64,000 nucleotides of DNA from the NCBI RefSeq assembly GCF_013778505.1, contig NZ_JAAOWU010000005.1, positions 10,393 through 74,392 of the forward strand. Direction: 5' to 3'. Of this stretch, positions 1-8,893 are shown piece by piece. Within the stretch, counting starts at the first letter, position 1; every line of letters starts with the position of its first letter. The DNA comes from Pseudomonas sivasensis (GTDB taxonomy: Bacteria > Pseudomonadota > Gammaproteobacteria > Pseudomonadales > Pseudomonadaceae). A program made the position numbers and the translations under genes. The notes under the pieces were generated by a model. The model made no database searches, was not told the origin of the DNA, and worked only from the letters and a program-made list of their open reading frames with translations.

Positions 1-1052
1 GGTTTTGGGGCTGCTTCGCAGCCCAGCGCGGGGCAAGCCCGCTCACCACAGGGTTATGTGTTGGTCTTAGGAAGTATGGAGATGGCCATGCTGCAATGGC
101 CGTGGGCATCTACACATCTGTGGTGAATACATAACCAGACAAAACGACGCTCTTGTGGTGAGCAGGCTTGCCCCGCGCTGGGCTGCGGAGCGGCCCCACT
201 AAGACCGCCGTGATTTCTTAGTAAAACCGCGTTGGCAGGTTTTGGGGCTGCTTCGCAGCCCAGCGCGGGGCAAGCCCGCTCACCACAAAGTGTTATGTGT
301 CAGCCTTTAGGAAGTGTGGAGATGGCCATGCTGCAATGGCCGTGGGCATCTACACATCTGTGGTGAAGACATACCCTGAGAAAACGACGCTCTTGTGGTG
401 AGCGGGCTTGCCCCGCGCTGGGCTGCGGAGCGGCCCCACTAAAGACCGCCGCGATTTCTTAGTAAAACCGCGTTGCCAGGTTTTGGGGCTGCTTCGCAGC
501 CCAGCGCGGGGCAAGCCCGCTCACCACAGGGTTATGTGTTGGTCTTAGGAAGTATGGAGATGGCCATGCTGCAATGGCCGTGGGCATCTACACATCTGTG
601 GTGAAGACATACCCTGAGAAAACGACGCTCTTGTGGTGAGCGGGCTTGCCCCGCGCTGGGCTGCGGAGCGGCCCCACTAAGACCGCCGTGATTTCTTAGT
701 AAAACCGCGTTGGTAGGCTTTGGGGCTGCTTCGCAGCCCAGCGCGGGGCAAGCCCGCTCACCACAGGGTTATGTGTTGGTCTTTAGGAAGTATGGAGATG
801 GCCATGCTGCAATGGCCGTGGGCATCTACACATCTGCGGTGAAGACATAACCTGAGAAAACGATGCTCTTGTGGTGAGCGGGCTTGCCCCGCGCTGGGCT
901 GCGAAGCGGCCCCAATAAGACCACCGCGATTTCTTAGTAACACCCAGTGCCAGGTTTTGGGGCTGCTTCGCAGCCCAGCGCGGGGCAAGCCCGCTCACTA
1001 CTGGGTCATGTGTTGGTCTTTAGAAAGTGTGGAGATGGCCATGCTGCAGTGG
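1..1052. repeat. Tandem array of ~237-bp REP-containing units (4 full, 1 partial)
   Basis: Units start at 1, 238, 479, 716 and 953; lengths are 237, 241, 237 and 237 bp, and the fifth copy loses similarity near 1045-1052. Each unit carries two facing copies of one palindromic REP-type sequence (core GTGAGCGGGCTTGCCCCGCG), so the ends of a unit can pair with each other. Between them lie shorter inverted segments (GGTTATGT facing ACATAACC, and GATGGCCAT facing ATGGCC). Copies differ only by scattered substitutions, which suggests amplification by recombination or slippage. The array touches base 1 and may continue outside the window. No convincing coding sequence lies in it. Confidence 0.9.
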
Positions 1053-1072
1053 CGGCCTCACGGCCAACACCT

Positions 1073-1846
1073 TTATTGCTGTTGCGAGGCCATCCAACCC
1101 AGAAATGTCTGCAGCCGGGTCGTGAAGTTGTCGACTTCGGCTTCAGGATTTCGCGCTTCAAACAGAAAGAACGCCACCTGCGTGATCATCGTCGGATAAC
1201 GCCTGACGAACAGTGCAACATGCTCTTCAAGTGTCTGCGGCCACGTTGTTGCATCCTGCGAACGCAACACATGCGTGGCCCGCACCACCTTGCGCGATGC
1301 TTCACGCTGCAAGCGCAATCGGTCCTGCTGGGTAGCGGCTTGCGCAATACGCGTGAGGTAGCCGGCCAGCACGTGTTCAAAGTCGGCATTCAACGCCACG
1401 GCAATGTCGCGGGACGGCCGAAACCGCTCGAAATGCAGGGAAAGATCATTGCCCCACAGGCAGCGGCAATGGTGCTTGAGCCAGAAGCCCCAACTGTTGC
1501 TGTTGTCAGCCGCTAACACTTGCCCACGACTGCCGATGTCAAAATCGACCTTAATGACTTGCGGGTGCCGTTGCTCCAGCGCCCGGCGAATCGCTTCCAG
1601 ACGCGCCAGCAGCGGCGCAGTGGGCGGTTCGCGCAGCACCAGCGTGAGGTCCAGGTCAGAGACACCGGGCGTGGCGTCTCCCCTTGCGACACTGCCGTAC
1701 AGATAGAGGCTGTCCAGCCCCAAATCATCCGGAGACAGCGAAGCGCAGACATCCTCAAGCAATGCCTGGAACTCAGGCTGCATTGGGTTGTGGGGGACGC
1801 TTAGGATATAGCCATCCGGGTCAATACCCGAGCTGTTCGACATCAT
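1073..1846 (-). CDS. Nucleotidyltransferase-domain protein
   Basis: A 257-residue protein with an N-terminal minimal nucleotidyltransferase fold. The hallmark is YGSVARGD followed by SDLDL: Gly51-Ser52 and metal-binding Asp64 and Asp66, as in kanamycin nucleotidyltransferase and other pol-beta-like enzymes. The C-terminal half is helical and I do not recognise it; the substrate is unknown. The start is taken as the ATG at 1846, which shares its A with the TGA stop of the uvsE-like gene upstream (TGATG), so the two genes are probably translationally coupled. A GTG at 1849 and an ATG at 1843 are alternatives. The gene ends 20 bp before the REP array. Confidence 0.75.
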   Translation of the reverse strand: MMSNSSGIDPDGYILSVPHNPMQPEFQALLEDVCASLSPDDLGLDSLYLYGSVARGDATPGVSDLDLTLVLREPPTAPLLARLEAIRRALEQRHPQVIKVDFDIGSRGQVLAADNSNSWGFWLKHHCRCLWGNDLSLHFERFRPSRDIAVALNADFEHVLAGYLTRIAQAATQQDRLRLQREASRKVVRATHVLRSQDATTWPQTLEEHVALFVRRYPTMITQVAFFLFEARNPEAEVDNFTTRLQTFLGWMASQQQ

Positions 1847-2871
1847 CACGACTGCCTCTTCCAGTGCTCATAAAACGCCAGCGCTGCCACGTTTTTGTCC
1901 TTGGATTCCAACATGATGTCGAAGCGCTCCAGAAACTGCAGCGCGTAGTTGTTGGTCCAGCGGTTCCACATCTGCGCGCTGTGGGCGTACAGGTCACGCT
2001 TGGAGACCACCTGCAACAGCGCGTCCATTTCCAACTTGTGTTCGGCGTCGAAGCCCAGTTCCTGGAGGACTTCCTGGGGCTGGGAGTAATGCATGGTCGG
2101 CCGCACGCCGCGCCAGCTGTCGATCACGCGAGTGACGCGTTCGCTGCTGGGGTCGATGTACTCGTTTTCGTTGATCCAGCAGTGGTGAATATCGAGCACC
2201 ACCGGCGCCAGATCGGCGACTTGCAGGCAGTGGTCGAGCCCGTAGGTCTTTTCATCGTTCTCGAAGGTGATGCAGTTGCGCGCCACCTCAGACAAGCGCG
2301 ACCACACCGCGCGAGTGCCCTCAACGCCCAGGCGTCCGGCGATGTGCACGTTGCACTTAAGGTCCTGGAACTGCCGCCCGTAGCCCATCATGCGGATCAT
2401 GTCGGCGTGGTATTCGAATTCGGCGAGGCTGTTTTCAACCACGCCGGGGTTTTCCGAACCGAGCACGCAGTATTGGCCAGGGTGGAACGACAGCCGAATA
2501 TCCGAGGCACGCGCCAGCTCGCCGATGGCGGCGAAACCTTCAATCAATTGGCGCTCGATGGCGGGATCTTTATAGACGTCGGCGACTTTCGGATGGCTGT
2601 AGAACGGCAGCAGGTCGCTGCTCAAGCGCAGCATGCGCAAGGTTGGCGGCAGTTGGGCGACATAGGCCAACAGGCGCAATTGCGCTGCCAGATTATGGGT
2701 GACCACTTCGACCAATTTTTCGCGGGCGACCTGCGGCGTAACCCCGTCCATCCAACGCAAGGTGGTCGTGCGGGGGTTGAACGGGCCTTCGATCAGCTTG
2801 AGGGCGCTGGGCGACAATAGGCGTTCGGGGTGCTTGTACTGGCATGCGAAGCCAATGCGAGGGTGTGTCAT
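1846..2871 (-). CDS. uvsE: UV damage endonuclease, UvsE/UVDE family
   Basis: A 341-residue protein of the UVDE TIM-barrel family, enzymes that nick DNA 5' of UV photoproducts and start an excision pathway separate from UvrABC. It begins MTHPRIGFACQY and contains family segments LSFHPGQYCVLGS, ITFENDEKT and VLDIHHCW, which carry the His/Glu/Asp metal ligands. The reading frame stays open upstream to 3060, but the ATG at 2871 is preferred: the protein then starts like the family, and the upstream extension has no similarity I recognise. It is coupled by TGATG to the nucleotidyltransferase gene downstream. Confidence 0.88.
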   Translation of the reverse strand: MTHPRIGFACQYKHPERLLSPSALKLIEGPFNPRTTTLRWMDGVTPQVAREKLVEVVTHNLAAQLRLLAYVAQLPPTLRMLRLSSDLLPFYSHPKVADVYKDPAIERQLIEGFAAIGELARASDIRLSFHPGQYCVLGSENPGVVENSLAEFEYHADMIRMMGYGRQFQDLKCNVHIAGRLGVEGTRAVWSRLSEVARNCITFENDEKTYGLDHCLQVADLAPVVLDIHHCWINENEYIDPSSERVTRVIDSWRGVRPTMHYSQPQEVLQELGFDAEHKLEMDALLQVVSKRDLYAHSAQMWNRWTNNYALQFLERFDIMLESKDKNVAALAFYEHWKRQS

Positions 2872-3043
2872 AGAGGCGCCTGGCGAAAGGAAAGTACACG
2901 ATGATACGGCCTTATGCATGGGCTCTGGCAGCGGGCTCATAATATTTAGACACCAATCACCCTGAACTTTCTGACAAGCGCCGCGCTCATTTCCTATGCG
3001 CTGCCCCGCCCAGGGGCGTTGGATAAAAAGGAGCCGCCCCCCC

Positions 3044-3457
3044 ATGACTACCCTCTCCACCTATCGCCCCACGCCAGGTCCGCTGCATGCGACCTTGCTC
3101 GCCGGCACCGTGCCGCTGTTTCTTGGCGCGTTGCTCAGTGACATCGCCTACACCCAGACCTACCAGATCCAGTGGGCGAACTTCGCCTCCTGGCTGATCG
3201 CCGGTGCGTTGGTATTCGGTGGTTTTGCGCTGCTGTTTGCACTGGTCAACCTGCTGCGCGCCGAGCGTAAGGCCGGGCAACCTACTCGGTATGTCCTGCT
3301 GTTGTTGGCCACCTGGATACTCGGTCTGGTCAACGCGTTCCAACACGCCAAGGACGCCTACGCCTCCATGCCGACCGGCCTGGTGTTGTCGGCGATCGTG
3401 ATGCTGCTGACGCTGGCAGCGACCTGGACCGGCCTGCGTTCGGGAGATGTGAAATGA
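3044..3457 (+). CDS. DUF2231-type four-helix membrane protein
   Basis: A 137-residue inner-membrane protein with four hydrophobic segments (about residues 17-33, 44-66, 83-98 and 108-127) and the N-terminal pattern LHATLLAGTVPLFLGALLSD seen in DUF2231 proteins. Its function is not known. The ATG at 3044 has AAAAAGGAG upstream; an earlier in-frame start at 2996 would add a non-conserved leader. The stop overlaps the start of the next gene by four bases (ATGA), so it probably works with the PQQ-type dehydrogenase encoded there, for example as a membrane partner; that role is inference. Confidence 0.8.
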   Translation: MTTLSTYRPTPGPLHATLLAGTVPLFLGALLSDIAYTQTYQIQWANFASWLIAGALVFGGFALLFALVNLLRAERKAGQPTRYVLLLLATWILGLVNAFQHAKDAYASMPTGLVLSAIVMLLTLAATWTGLRSGDVK

Positions 3458-4746
3458 AAACCTCCAGCACATTGACCCTGTTGAGTGCCGCCCTGCTGTT
3501 AAGCGCCTGCGGTGGCGAAGGCGATAAAACCCAGGCCCGCGGCCCTGATCCCAAATTGCCGGAACAACAAAGCAGCCTGCTGCCGAGCATGAAGATCGCC
3601 GAGCCCGCGCCATGGGGCGATCAGAAACCCAAAGTGCCCGAAGGCTACAGCGTCACGGCCATCGCCACCGACCTGGCCATCCCCCGCCAGACCCTGGTGC
3701 TGCCCAACGGTGACATCCTCGTCGCCGAAGGCCGTGGCGGCAGTGCGGCCAAGCTCAAGCCCAAGGATGTGATCGCCAGCCTGATCAAGGCCGAGGGCAA
3801 CACCAAGGTCAAGAGCGGCAACCGCCTGACCCTGCTGCGCGATGCCGACGGTGACGGCACCTACGAGCTGAAAACCGTGTTCGCCGACAACCTCAACGCG
3901 CCCTATGGCCTGGCATTTGCGGACGGCAAGCTCTACGTCGCCAATCAGGATGCGCTGGTGCGTTTCGACTACACCGACGGCCAGACCAAGGCCAGCGGTG
4001 CGCCGGTCAAAGTCACCGACCTGCCGGCACAGATCAACCACCACTGGACCAAGTCCCTGGCCGTGAGTGCCGACGGGCGCCAGCTGTACGTGGGCATCGG
4101 CTCCAACAGCAACGTCACCGAACGCGGCATGGAAGTGGAGATCGACCGCGCCATGGTCTGGCAGATCGACGCCGCCACCGGCGCGCACAAGCCCTACGCG
4201 ACCGGGCTGCGCAATCCCACGGCGCTGACCATCCAACCCGACTCCGGGCAATTGTGGACAGTGGTAAACGAACGCGATGAACTCGGCCCCGACCTCGTGC
4301 CGGACTACCTGACGTCGGTGCGTGAAGGTGCCTTCTACGGTTGGCCCTACAGCTACTGGGGCCAGAACGTCGACCCGCGCGCACAACCACAGAACCCGGC
4401 CAAAGTCGCTGCTGCGATCAAGCCGGATTACAGCTTGGGCTCTCACGTGGCGGCACTTGGTGTGGACTTTTCCATCCCGGCCATGGGCGAAAAATTCGCC
4501 GACGGCGTGTTCGTCGGCGAGCACGGCAGTTGGAACCGCGAGAATCCGGTGGGCTACAAGGTGATCTTTGTGCCGTTCAGCAATGGCAAACCGGCGGGTG
4601 AGCCGGTTGACTTCGCCACCGGCTTCCGTGGCGACGACGGCAAGACCCGTGGCCGCCCGGTGGGCGTGACGGTGGACCCCAAAGGTGCGCTGATCATTGC
4701 GGATGACTTGGCCAATACGGTGTGGCGCGTGACGCGTAACCAATAA
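3454..4746 (+). CDS. PQQ-dependent sugar (sorbosone-type) dehydrogenase lipoprotein
   Basis: A 430-residue exported lipoprotein. The signal peptide ends in a lipobox LSAC with Cys19. The mature part is a beta-propeller of the soluble glucose/L-sorbosone dehydrogenase family, with family segments VLPNGDILVAEGRGG, INHHWTKSLAVS, GLRNPTALTIQP, FYGWPYSYWG and VFVGEHGSWNR. Such proteins oxidise sugars or related alcohols and aldehydes in the periplasm with PQQ; the actual substrate cannot be read from sequence. It overlaps the DUF2231 gene by four bases. A hairpin at 4762-4790 follows it. Confidence 0.85.
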   Translation: MKTSSTLTLLSAALLLSACGGEGDKTQARGPDPKLPEQQSSLLPSMKIAEPAPWGDQKPKVPEGYSVTAIATDLAIPRQTLVLPNGDILVAEGRGGSAAKLKPKDVIASLIKAEGNTKVKSGNRLTLLRDADGDGTYELKTVFADNLNAPYGLAFADGKLYVANQDALVRFDYTDGQTKASGAPVKVTDLPAQINHHWTKSLAVSADGRQLYVGIGSNSNVTERGMEVEIDRAMVWQIDAATGAHKPYATGLRNPTALTIQPDSGQLWTVVNERDELGPDLVPDYLTSVREGAFYGWPYSYWGQNVDPRAQPQNPAKVAAAIKPDYSLGSHVAALGVDFSIPAMGEKFADGVFVGEHGSWNRENPVGYKVIFVPFSNGKPAGEPVDFATGFRGDDGKTRGRPVGVTVDPKGALIIADDLANTVWRVTRNQ

Positions 4747-4761
4747 CAGCGCATTGAGTGT

Positions 4762-4790
4762 GCGACAGCTGATCAGCCGTCAGCTGTCGC
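4762..4790. terminator. Hairpin between convergent genes
   Basis: An 11-bp perfect inverted repeat (GCGACAGCTGA / TCAGCTGTCGC) with a 7-base loop, followed on the + strand by CCTTTAATT. It lies between the dehydrogenase gene and the convergent lysR-type gene and overlaps the last codons of the latter. The T-run is weak, so termination is likely but not certain. Confidence 0.6.
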
Positions 4791-5688
4791 CCTTTAATTG
4801 CTCCTGCAACCAGCCCAACAACGCCGCGATCTCTAGGCGGTCGCCCGCGCCTTGATGACGATAAATCGAAATCGCCTCGGGTAAATGCACGCTCTCCACA
4901 CAGGGCCTGACCAGCGCCCCACTCTCGATCAGCCTGCTTGCCGTACGGCGCCAGCCCATGGCAACTCCATGCCCTTCCACCGCTGCCTGCAACATCAATG
5001 GATAACTGTCGAATGTGGCACTGCGCGCATTGGCGGCCACTGCCTGCCCGAATACCTGCAACCAACTGTCCCACTCCATCAAGTGCGGAGGCTGGGAGCT
5101 GTGGTGCAAAAAAGTGGCCGACTGTAATTCGGTGAGCGACACCGGTTGTCGCGCATCGAAGTAGGCCGGGCTGCACACCGGGAACACTTCGTCAGCAGCG
5201 GTGAACATCAAGGGATGTGGGCCACTGGGTCGCCGCGAACTTTGCAGAGCAACGTCGAAGTGCGCATTGAACTCCGTCAGCGGCCGGGTTGAGGTCACGA
5301 CCTGGATATCGAGATGCGGGTATTGCTGGTGGAAACTCGACAGACGCGGCATCAACCAATAAAACGCCTCGCACAGTTGGCAGAGCAGCACCACCCGGTC
5401 GCTGCGTTGCGCGGCGCGCAAGAGGGCTGCGCTGTCACCGATGCTGTGCAATGCGTCGCTAACCACCCGCGCCAGGTCACGCCCTTCTTGCGTAAGGGAT
5501 ACCGCGCGGTTGCGCCGGTAAAACAGCTTCACCCCGAGGTTGTCTTCAAGCCCGCGAATCTGTCGGCTGACAGCCGCCTGGGTGATGTGCAATTCATCCG
5601 CCGCCCTGGAGAAACTGCACAGGCGCGCTGCTGCTTCAAAGGGCAACAAGCTGGCAAGAGGCGGCAAGGTTTTACCGAGCGTATTCAT
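4780..5688 (-). CDS. LysR-family transcriptional regulator
   Basis: A 302-residue LysR-type regulator. The N-terminal winged helix-turn-helix covers about residues 10-68 (FSRAADELHITQAAVSRQI), with the effector-binding domain from about 90 to the end. It resembles the GcvA/TrpI branch, which starts with LPPLASLLPFEAAAR-like sequence. It is divergent from the EamA transporter at 5781 with 92 bp between the starts, so control of that gene is the obvious inference. The effector is unknown. Confidence 0.88.
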   Translation of the reverse strand: MNTLGKTLPPLASLLPFEAAARLCSFSRAADELHITQAAVSRQIRGLEDNLGVKLFYRRNRAVSLTQEGRDLARVVSDALHSIGDSAALLRAAQRSDRVVLLCQLCEAFYWLMPRLSSFHQQYPHLDIQVVTSTRPLTEFNAHFDVALQSSRRPSGPHPLMFTAADEVFPVCSPAYFDARQPVSLTELQSATFLHHSSQPPHLMEWDSWLQVFGQAVAANARSATFDSYPLMLQAAVEGHGVAMGWRRTASRLIESGALVRPCVESVHLPEAISIYRHQGAGDRLEIAALLGWLQEQLKGDS

Positions 5689-5780
5689 AATCTGAAGTTA
5701 TGCATTCAGGGCGGAGAACTCGTTTGTAGCACAGCCTCGCGGCTAGGCACCATGGATCTCTCGCCTGATGGATAACCCTG

Positions 5781-6758
5781 ATGACCTTACCGAAGAGCTC
5801 GATATTTGTTGGCGTAACCCTGGCGGTCATCTCGACCCTAGGCTGGGCGCTGAACTTCATCACGCCTTACGTCAGTGGCGAATACACCCTCTACGACCTG
5901 ATGGTGGTGCGTTTTTTGATCGCGGGCGCACTGGGTGTATTGGGCGTGATTCTGTGCCGGGCGCACCTGCGTTTTTTGCGGCCTGGCCAGCTCTGCCTCG
6001 CCGCAGCGCTCGGCGCCTTGGGCTGCCTGGGATACGGCGCGTGCATCGCTGCGGGAGTCATGTTCGGCGGCCCGGTGCTGACGCCGACGCTGGTGGGGAT
6101 GGTCCCCGTGTTGCTGGCTCTGCTCGGCAACGCCAGGGACAAAACCGTGCAGTGGCGCAGGCTGGCGATGCCGTTGACGTGCCTGACCGTGGGGCTGTTG
6201 TTGGCCAATCTGAGCAGCCTGCACCAGCCTTCATTGAGCCTTGCTTCCTGGTGGTTGGGGCTGCTGTTTTCGTTGAGCGCGGTTGGCTTGTGGATAGGCT
6301 TCAGCGTGATCAATCAAAAGCAATTGATGCACCTTCCCGCGTCGAGCATTGGACTCTGGAGCGCGTTGATGCTGCTCGGTGCAGGCACCGCCACACTGGG
6401 GTTGCTGCCGCTGATACAGAGCTTCGGCCTGCTCAAGCTTCCGACGTTGGGCCTTGAGCTCTCCCGCGCTGGGCCGCTGTATGCCTGGAGCCTGATCATC
6501 GCGCTGATGTCGACCGTGGTCGGCGCCTGGGCCTGGAACGCCGCAACACAGCGCTTGCCTATGGTATTGAGCGGCCAATTGATCGCCCTTGAATCACTCT
6601 TCGCCACCCTGCTCGGCCTGGGGTTTCACGGGCGCTGGCCAACGCCGATGGAAACCGCAGGCTTGGCCGCTGTGCTAACCGGTGTGGTGATGGCGGTGCG
6701 GATCATCCTGACCAGGGCAGACCCCGCCAGCACCTGCGGGGGTGCTGAACGGGTGTGA
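5781..6758 (+). CDS. EamA/DMT-family inner-membrane transporter
   Basis: A 325-residue protein with ten hydrophobic helices arranged as two EamA repeats (about 13-150 and 165-312). DMT members commonly export amino acids or other metabolites; the substrate here is unknown. It is divergent from the LysR regulator, which probably controls it. A hairpin at 6776-6798 follows. Confidence 0.85.
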   Translation: MTLPKSSIFVGVTLAVISTLGWALNFITPYVSGEYTLYDLMVVRFLIAGALGVLGVILCRAHLRFLRPGQLCLAAALGALGCLGYGACIAAGVMFGGPVLTPTLVGMVPVLLALLGNARDKTVQWRRLAMPLTCLTVGLLLANLSSLHQPSLSLASWWLGLLFSLSAVGLWIGFSVINQKQLMHLPASSIGLWSALMLLGAGTATLGLLPLIQSFGLLKLPTLGLELSRAGPLYAWSLIIALMSTVVGAWAWNAATQRLPMVLSGQLIALESLFATLLGLGFHGRWPTPMETAGLAAVLTGVVMAVRIILTRADPASTCGGAERV

Positions 6759-6775
6759 GGCGCAAGTGCACCTCG

Positions 6776-6798
6776 CGACCTGTGGTTTTCACAGGTCG
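6776..6798. terminator. Hairpin between convergent transporter genes
   Basis: A 9-bp perfect inverted repeat (CGACCTGTG / CACAGGTCG) around GTTTT, between the EamA gene and the convergent MFS gene. It includes the stop codon of the MFS gene. There is no clear T-run, so the terminator role is tentative. Confidence 0.45.
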
Positions 6799-8192
6799 GT
6801 GATTTCCTTGTGACGCGGTACCAAGGTCTTCATCACGCTCCACGCCACCAGGTAGGCCAGGGCGCAGATAGCAAACATGATCATGTAGCCGGTGTGGATG
6901 TCGTTGATTGACTTGTAATAGTCAAACACCCACCCGCCGATCTTGGTCATCACCACACCGCCGATCCCACCGGCCATGCCACCGATACCGACCACCGAGG
7001 CCACGGTTTTCTGCGGGAACATGTCGGACACGGTAGTGAAGATGTTGCACGACCACGCCTGGTGCGCAGACGCGCCCACGCCGATCAGCAATACCGGCAC
7101 CCAGAAGCTGATGTAGCCCAGGGGCTGCGCCAACAACACCACCAACGGGAACAGCGCGATCACCAGCATGGCTTTCATACGGCCGTCGTACGGGGCATCG
7201 CCGCGCGCCATAAAGTAGCTGGGGAACCAGCCGCCGCCGATGCTGCCGACCATGGTCATGCTGTACAGCACCGCCAGCGGCATCACGATATCGGCGCCCT
7301 TCATGCCGTATTGCGCGGACAGGTAAGTCGGTAGCCAGAACAGGAAGAACCACCACACGCCGTCGGTCATGAACTTGCCAAAGGCAAAGGCCCAAGTCTG
7401 GCGGTAGGTCAGCAACTTGAACCACGAGACTTTCTTTTCGGGCGCGCCAGACGGGGCTTTGGTGAACGGCTGTACGGTCTGGTCACTGCGGATATAGGCC
7501 AGTTCTTCGGCCGACAGGCGTTTTTGCTGCTCGGGTTTTTCATACACCGCTGCCCACACCGCTACCCACAGGAAACCGAGCATGCCGATCACCATGAACG
7601 CGGCTTCCCACCCCCACATGCCAGCAATCAGCGGCACGCAGATCGGCGCCAGGATCGCGCCGACGTTGGCGCCGGAGTTGAAGATGCCGGTCGCGAAGGA
7701 GCGCTCTTTCTTGGGGAAGTATTCGGCAGTGGCTTTGATCGCGATCGGAAAATTACCCGCCTCGCCAATCGCCAGCACCGCTCGGGAGAGCATGAACCCG
7801 GCAATCGATACCGGAATCACCGCCAGCCCAATCGCACTGCTGACAGCGGCAATGCCCTCGCCCATCTGCACCGAGAACGCATGCATGACGGCGCCGGTGG
7901 ACCAAATGGCGATGGCGACCACGTAAGCGGCCTTGGTGCCGATCTTGTCGACAAAGCGCCCAGCAAACAGCATGGAAATCGCATACACGAACTGGAACAC
8001 CGCCGCGATGTTGGCGTAATCGGTATTGCTCCAGCCAAATTGCGTGGACAGCTGCGGTGCCAACAGGCTGAGCACCTGGCGGTCGAGGTAGTTGACGGTG
8101 GTGGCGAAAAACAACATCGCACAGATGGTCCAGCGATAGTTGCCTACCGCCTGGCCAACGCGCTGGGCGCTGATGGGCTCGTTCAGATTCAT
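6789..8192 (-). CDS. MFS transporter, hexuronate/sugar-acid (ACS, ExuT-like) type
   Basis: A 467-residue major-facilitator protein with 12 predicted helices. The start YRWTICAMLFFATTVNYLDR is typical of the anion:cation symporter branch that includes ExuT and GudP, which import hexuronates, glucarate or galactarate. The start is taken at ATG 8192 (MNLNEPISA); the upstream in-frame stretch runs through the promoter. No sugar-acid catabolic gene is adjacent, so the substrate is open. Upstream lies a palindromic stretch (8221-8252) that could bind a regulator. Confidence 0.85.
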   Translation of the reverse strand: MNLNEPISAQRVGQAVGNYRWTICAMLFFATTVNYLDRQVLSLLAPQLSTQFGWSNTDYANIAAVFQFVYAISMLFAGRFVDKIGTKAAYVVAIAIWSTGAVMHAFSVQMGEGIAAVSSAIGLAVIPVSIAGFMLSRAVLAIGEAGNFPIAIKATAEYFPKKERSFATGIFNSGANVGAILAPICVPLIAGMWGWEAAFMVIGMLGFLWVAVWAAVYEKPEQQKRLSAEELAYIRSDQTVQPFTKAPSGAPEKKVSWFKLLTYRQTWAFAFGKFMTDGVWWFFLFWLPTYLSAQYGMKGADIVMPLAVLYSMTMVGSIGGGWFPSYFMARGDAPYDGRMKAMLVIALFPLVVLLAQPLGYISFWVPVLLIGVGASAHQAWSCNIFTTVSDMFPQKTVASVVGIGGMAGGIGGVVMTKIGGWVFDYYKSINDIHTGYMIMFAICALAYLVAWSVMKTLVPRHKEITDL

Positions 8193-8220
8193 GGCATCAC
8201 TTTTTATTTTTGTTAGGCAG

Positions 8221-8252
8221 GACATATGTAACGTCATATGTCGTCGTACAAC
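8221..8252. promoter_or_regulatory. Palindromic operator-like sequence upstream of the MFS gene
   Basis: GACATATG and CATATGTC form an 8-bp inverted repeat at 8221-8228 and 8235-8242. They run into TCGTCGTACAAC at 8241-8252, a sequence resembling FadR-type GntR operators. It sits 29-60 bases upstream of the MFS start. The same 12-mer occurs inverted at 25260-25271. Which protein binds is unknown. Confidence 0.4.
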
Positions 8253-8335
8253 TGCGACTTTTATATCGAGACCCATGAGCGGTGTCAATCTGAAAGATTG
8301 CCGCCTGTCTAGGGACTACGTGGTTACGAGAAGTT

Positions 8336-8860
8336 TCAGAGAGAGGTAGTTGTAGGATGACAAATGCGTAACACCAGACTCGGCGCCTGACCGGGCACAT
8401 CGTCGAGGACGCCAATGTGCTGCAGGCCCACCTTTTCCAACACGCGGATCGAGGCGGCGTGATCGGGCCGAACCAGCCCGAACACTTCGGGCAGGTTCAG
8501 GGTTTCAAACGCCAGCACCAGCGCATCGCGGGCAAGCTCAGTGGCATAGCCCTGCCCCCAGGCCTCCACGGCAAAACGGTAGCCGAGGTTGATACGCCGC
8601 TCAGTGAGGTAGTTGAGCGGTGCGATACCGCCAAAGCCGATGAGATGCTCTGGGGATTCACGCCGGGCAATCGCCCACCAGCCATAACCGTCGCGCGCCC
8701 ATTGTGCGAGCCAGTGGTCGAGCAACCGCCGCGCATCGGCAAGGCTTGCCAAGGGACCGGAAGGATTGAACCGGTTGGTCTGTGGGTCACCGAAGATCGA
8801 GAACAATCGCGGCAGATCCTCGAGTGTTGGTGGGCGGTAGATCAGGCGTGAGGTGGGCAT
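8336..8860 (-). CDS. GNAT-family N-acetyltransferase (RimJ/RimL-like)
   Basis: A 174-residue acetyltransferase of the Acetyltransf_3/RimJ-RimL type. Family features are the RLIYRPPTLEDLPRLF start, the acetyl-CoA-binding segment EAWGQGYATELA (about residues 105-116) and NHA-type DHAASIRVLEKVGL near the C-terminus. It probably acetylates a protein N-terminus, amino acid or small molecule. The ATG at 8860 is used; the longer open frame upstream only reads through the REP element at 8894-9062. Confidence 0.8.
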   Translation of the reverse strand: MPTSRLIYRPPTLEDLPRLFSIFGDPQTNRFNPSGPLASLADARRLLDHWLAQWARDGYGWWAIARRESPEHLIGFGGIAPLNYLTERRINLGYRFAVEAWGQGYATELARDALVLAFETLNLPEVFGLVRPDHAASIRVLEKVGLQHIGVLDDVPGQAPSLVLRICHPTTTSL

Positions 8861-8893
8861 TGGGGTGGTTCTCTCAAGGATGTCGCTCTTTTT

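Noticed and set aside
1..1052. CRISPR-like array
   Set aside because: Units are over 200 bp, nearly identical over their whole length, with no unique spacers and no cas genes nearby.
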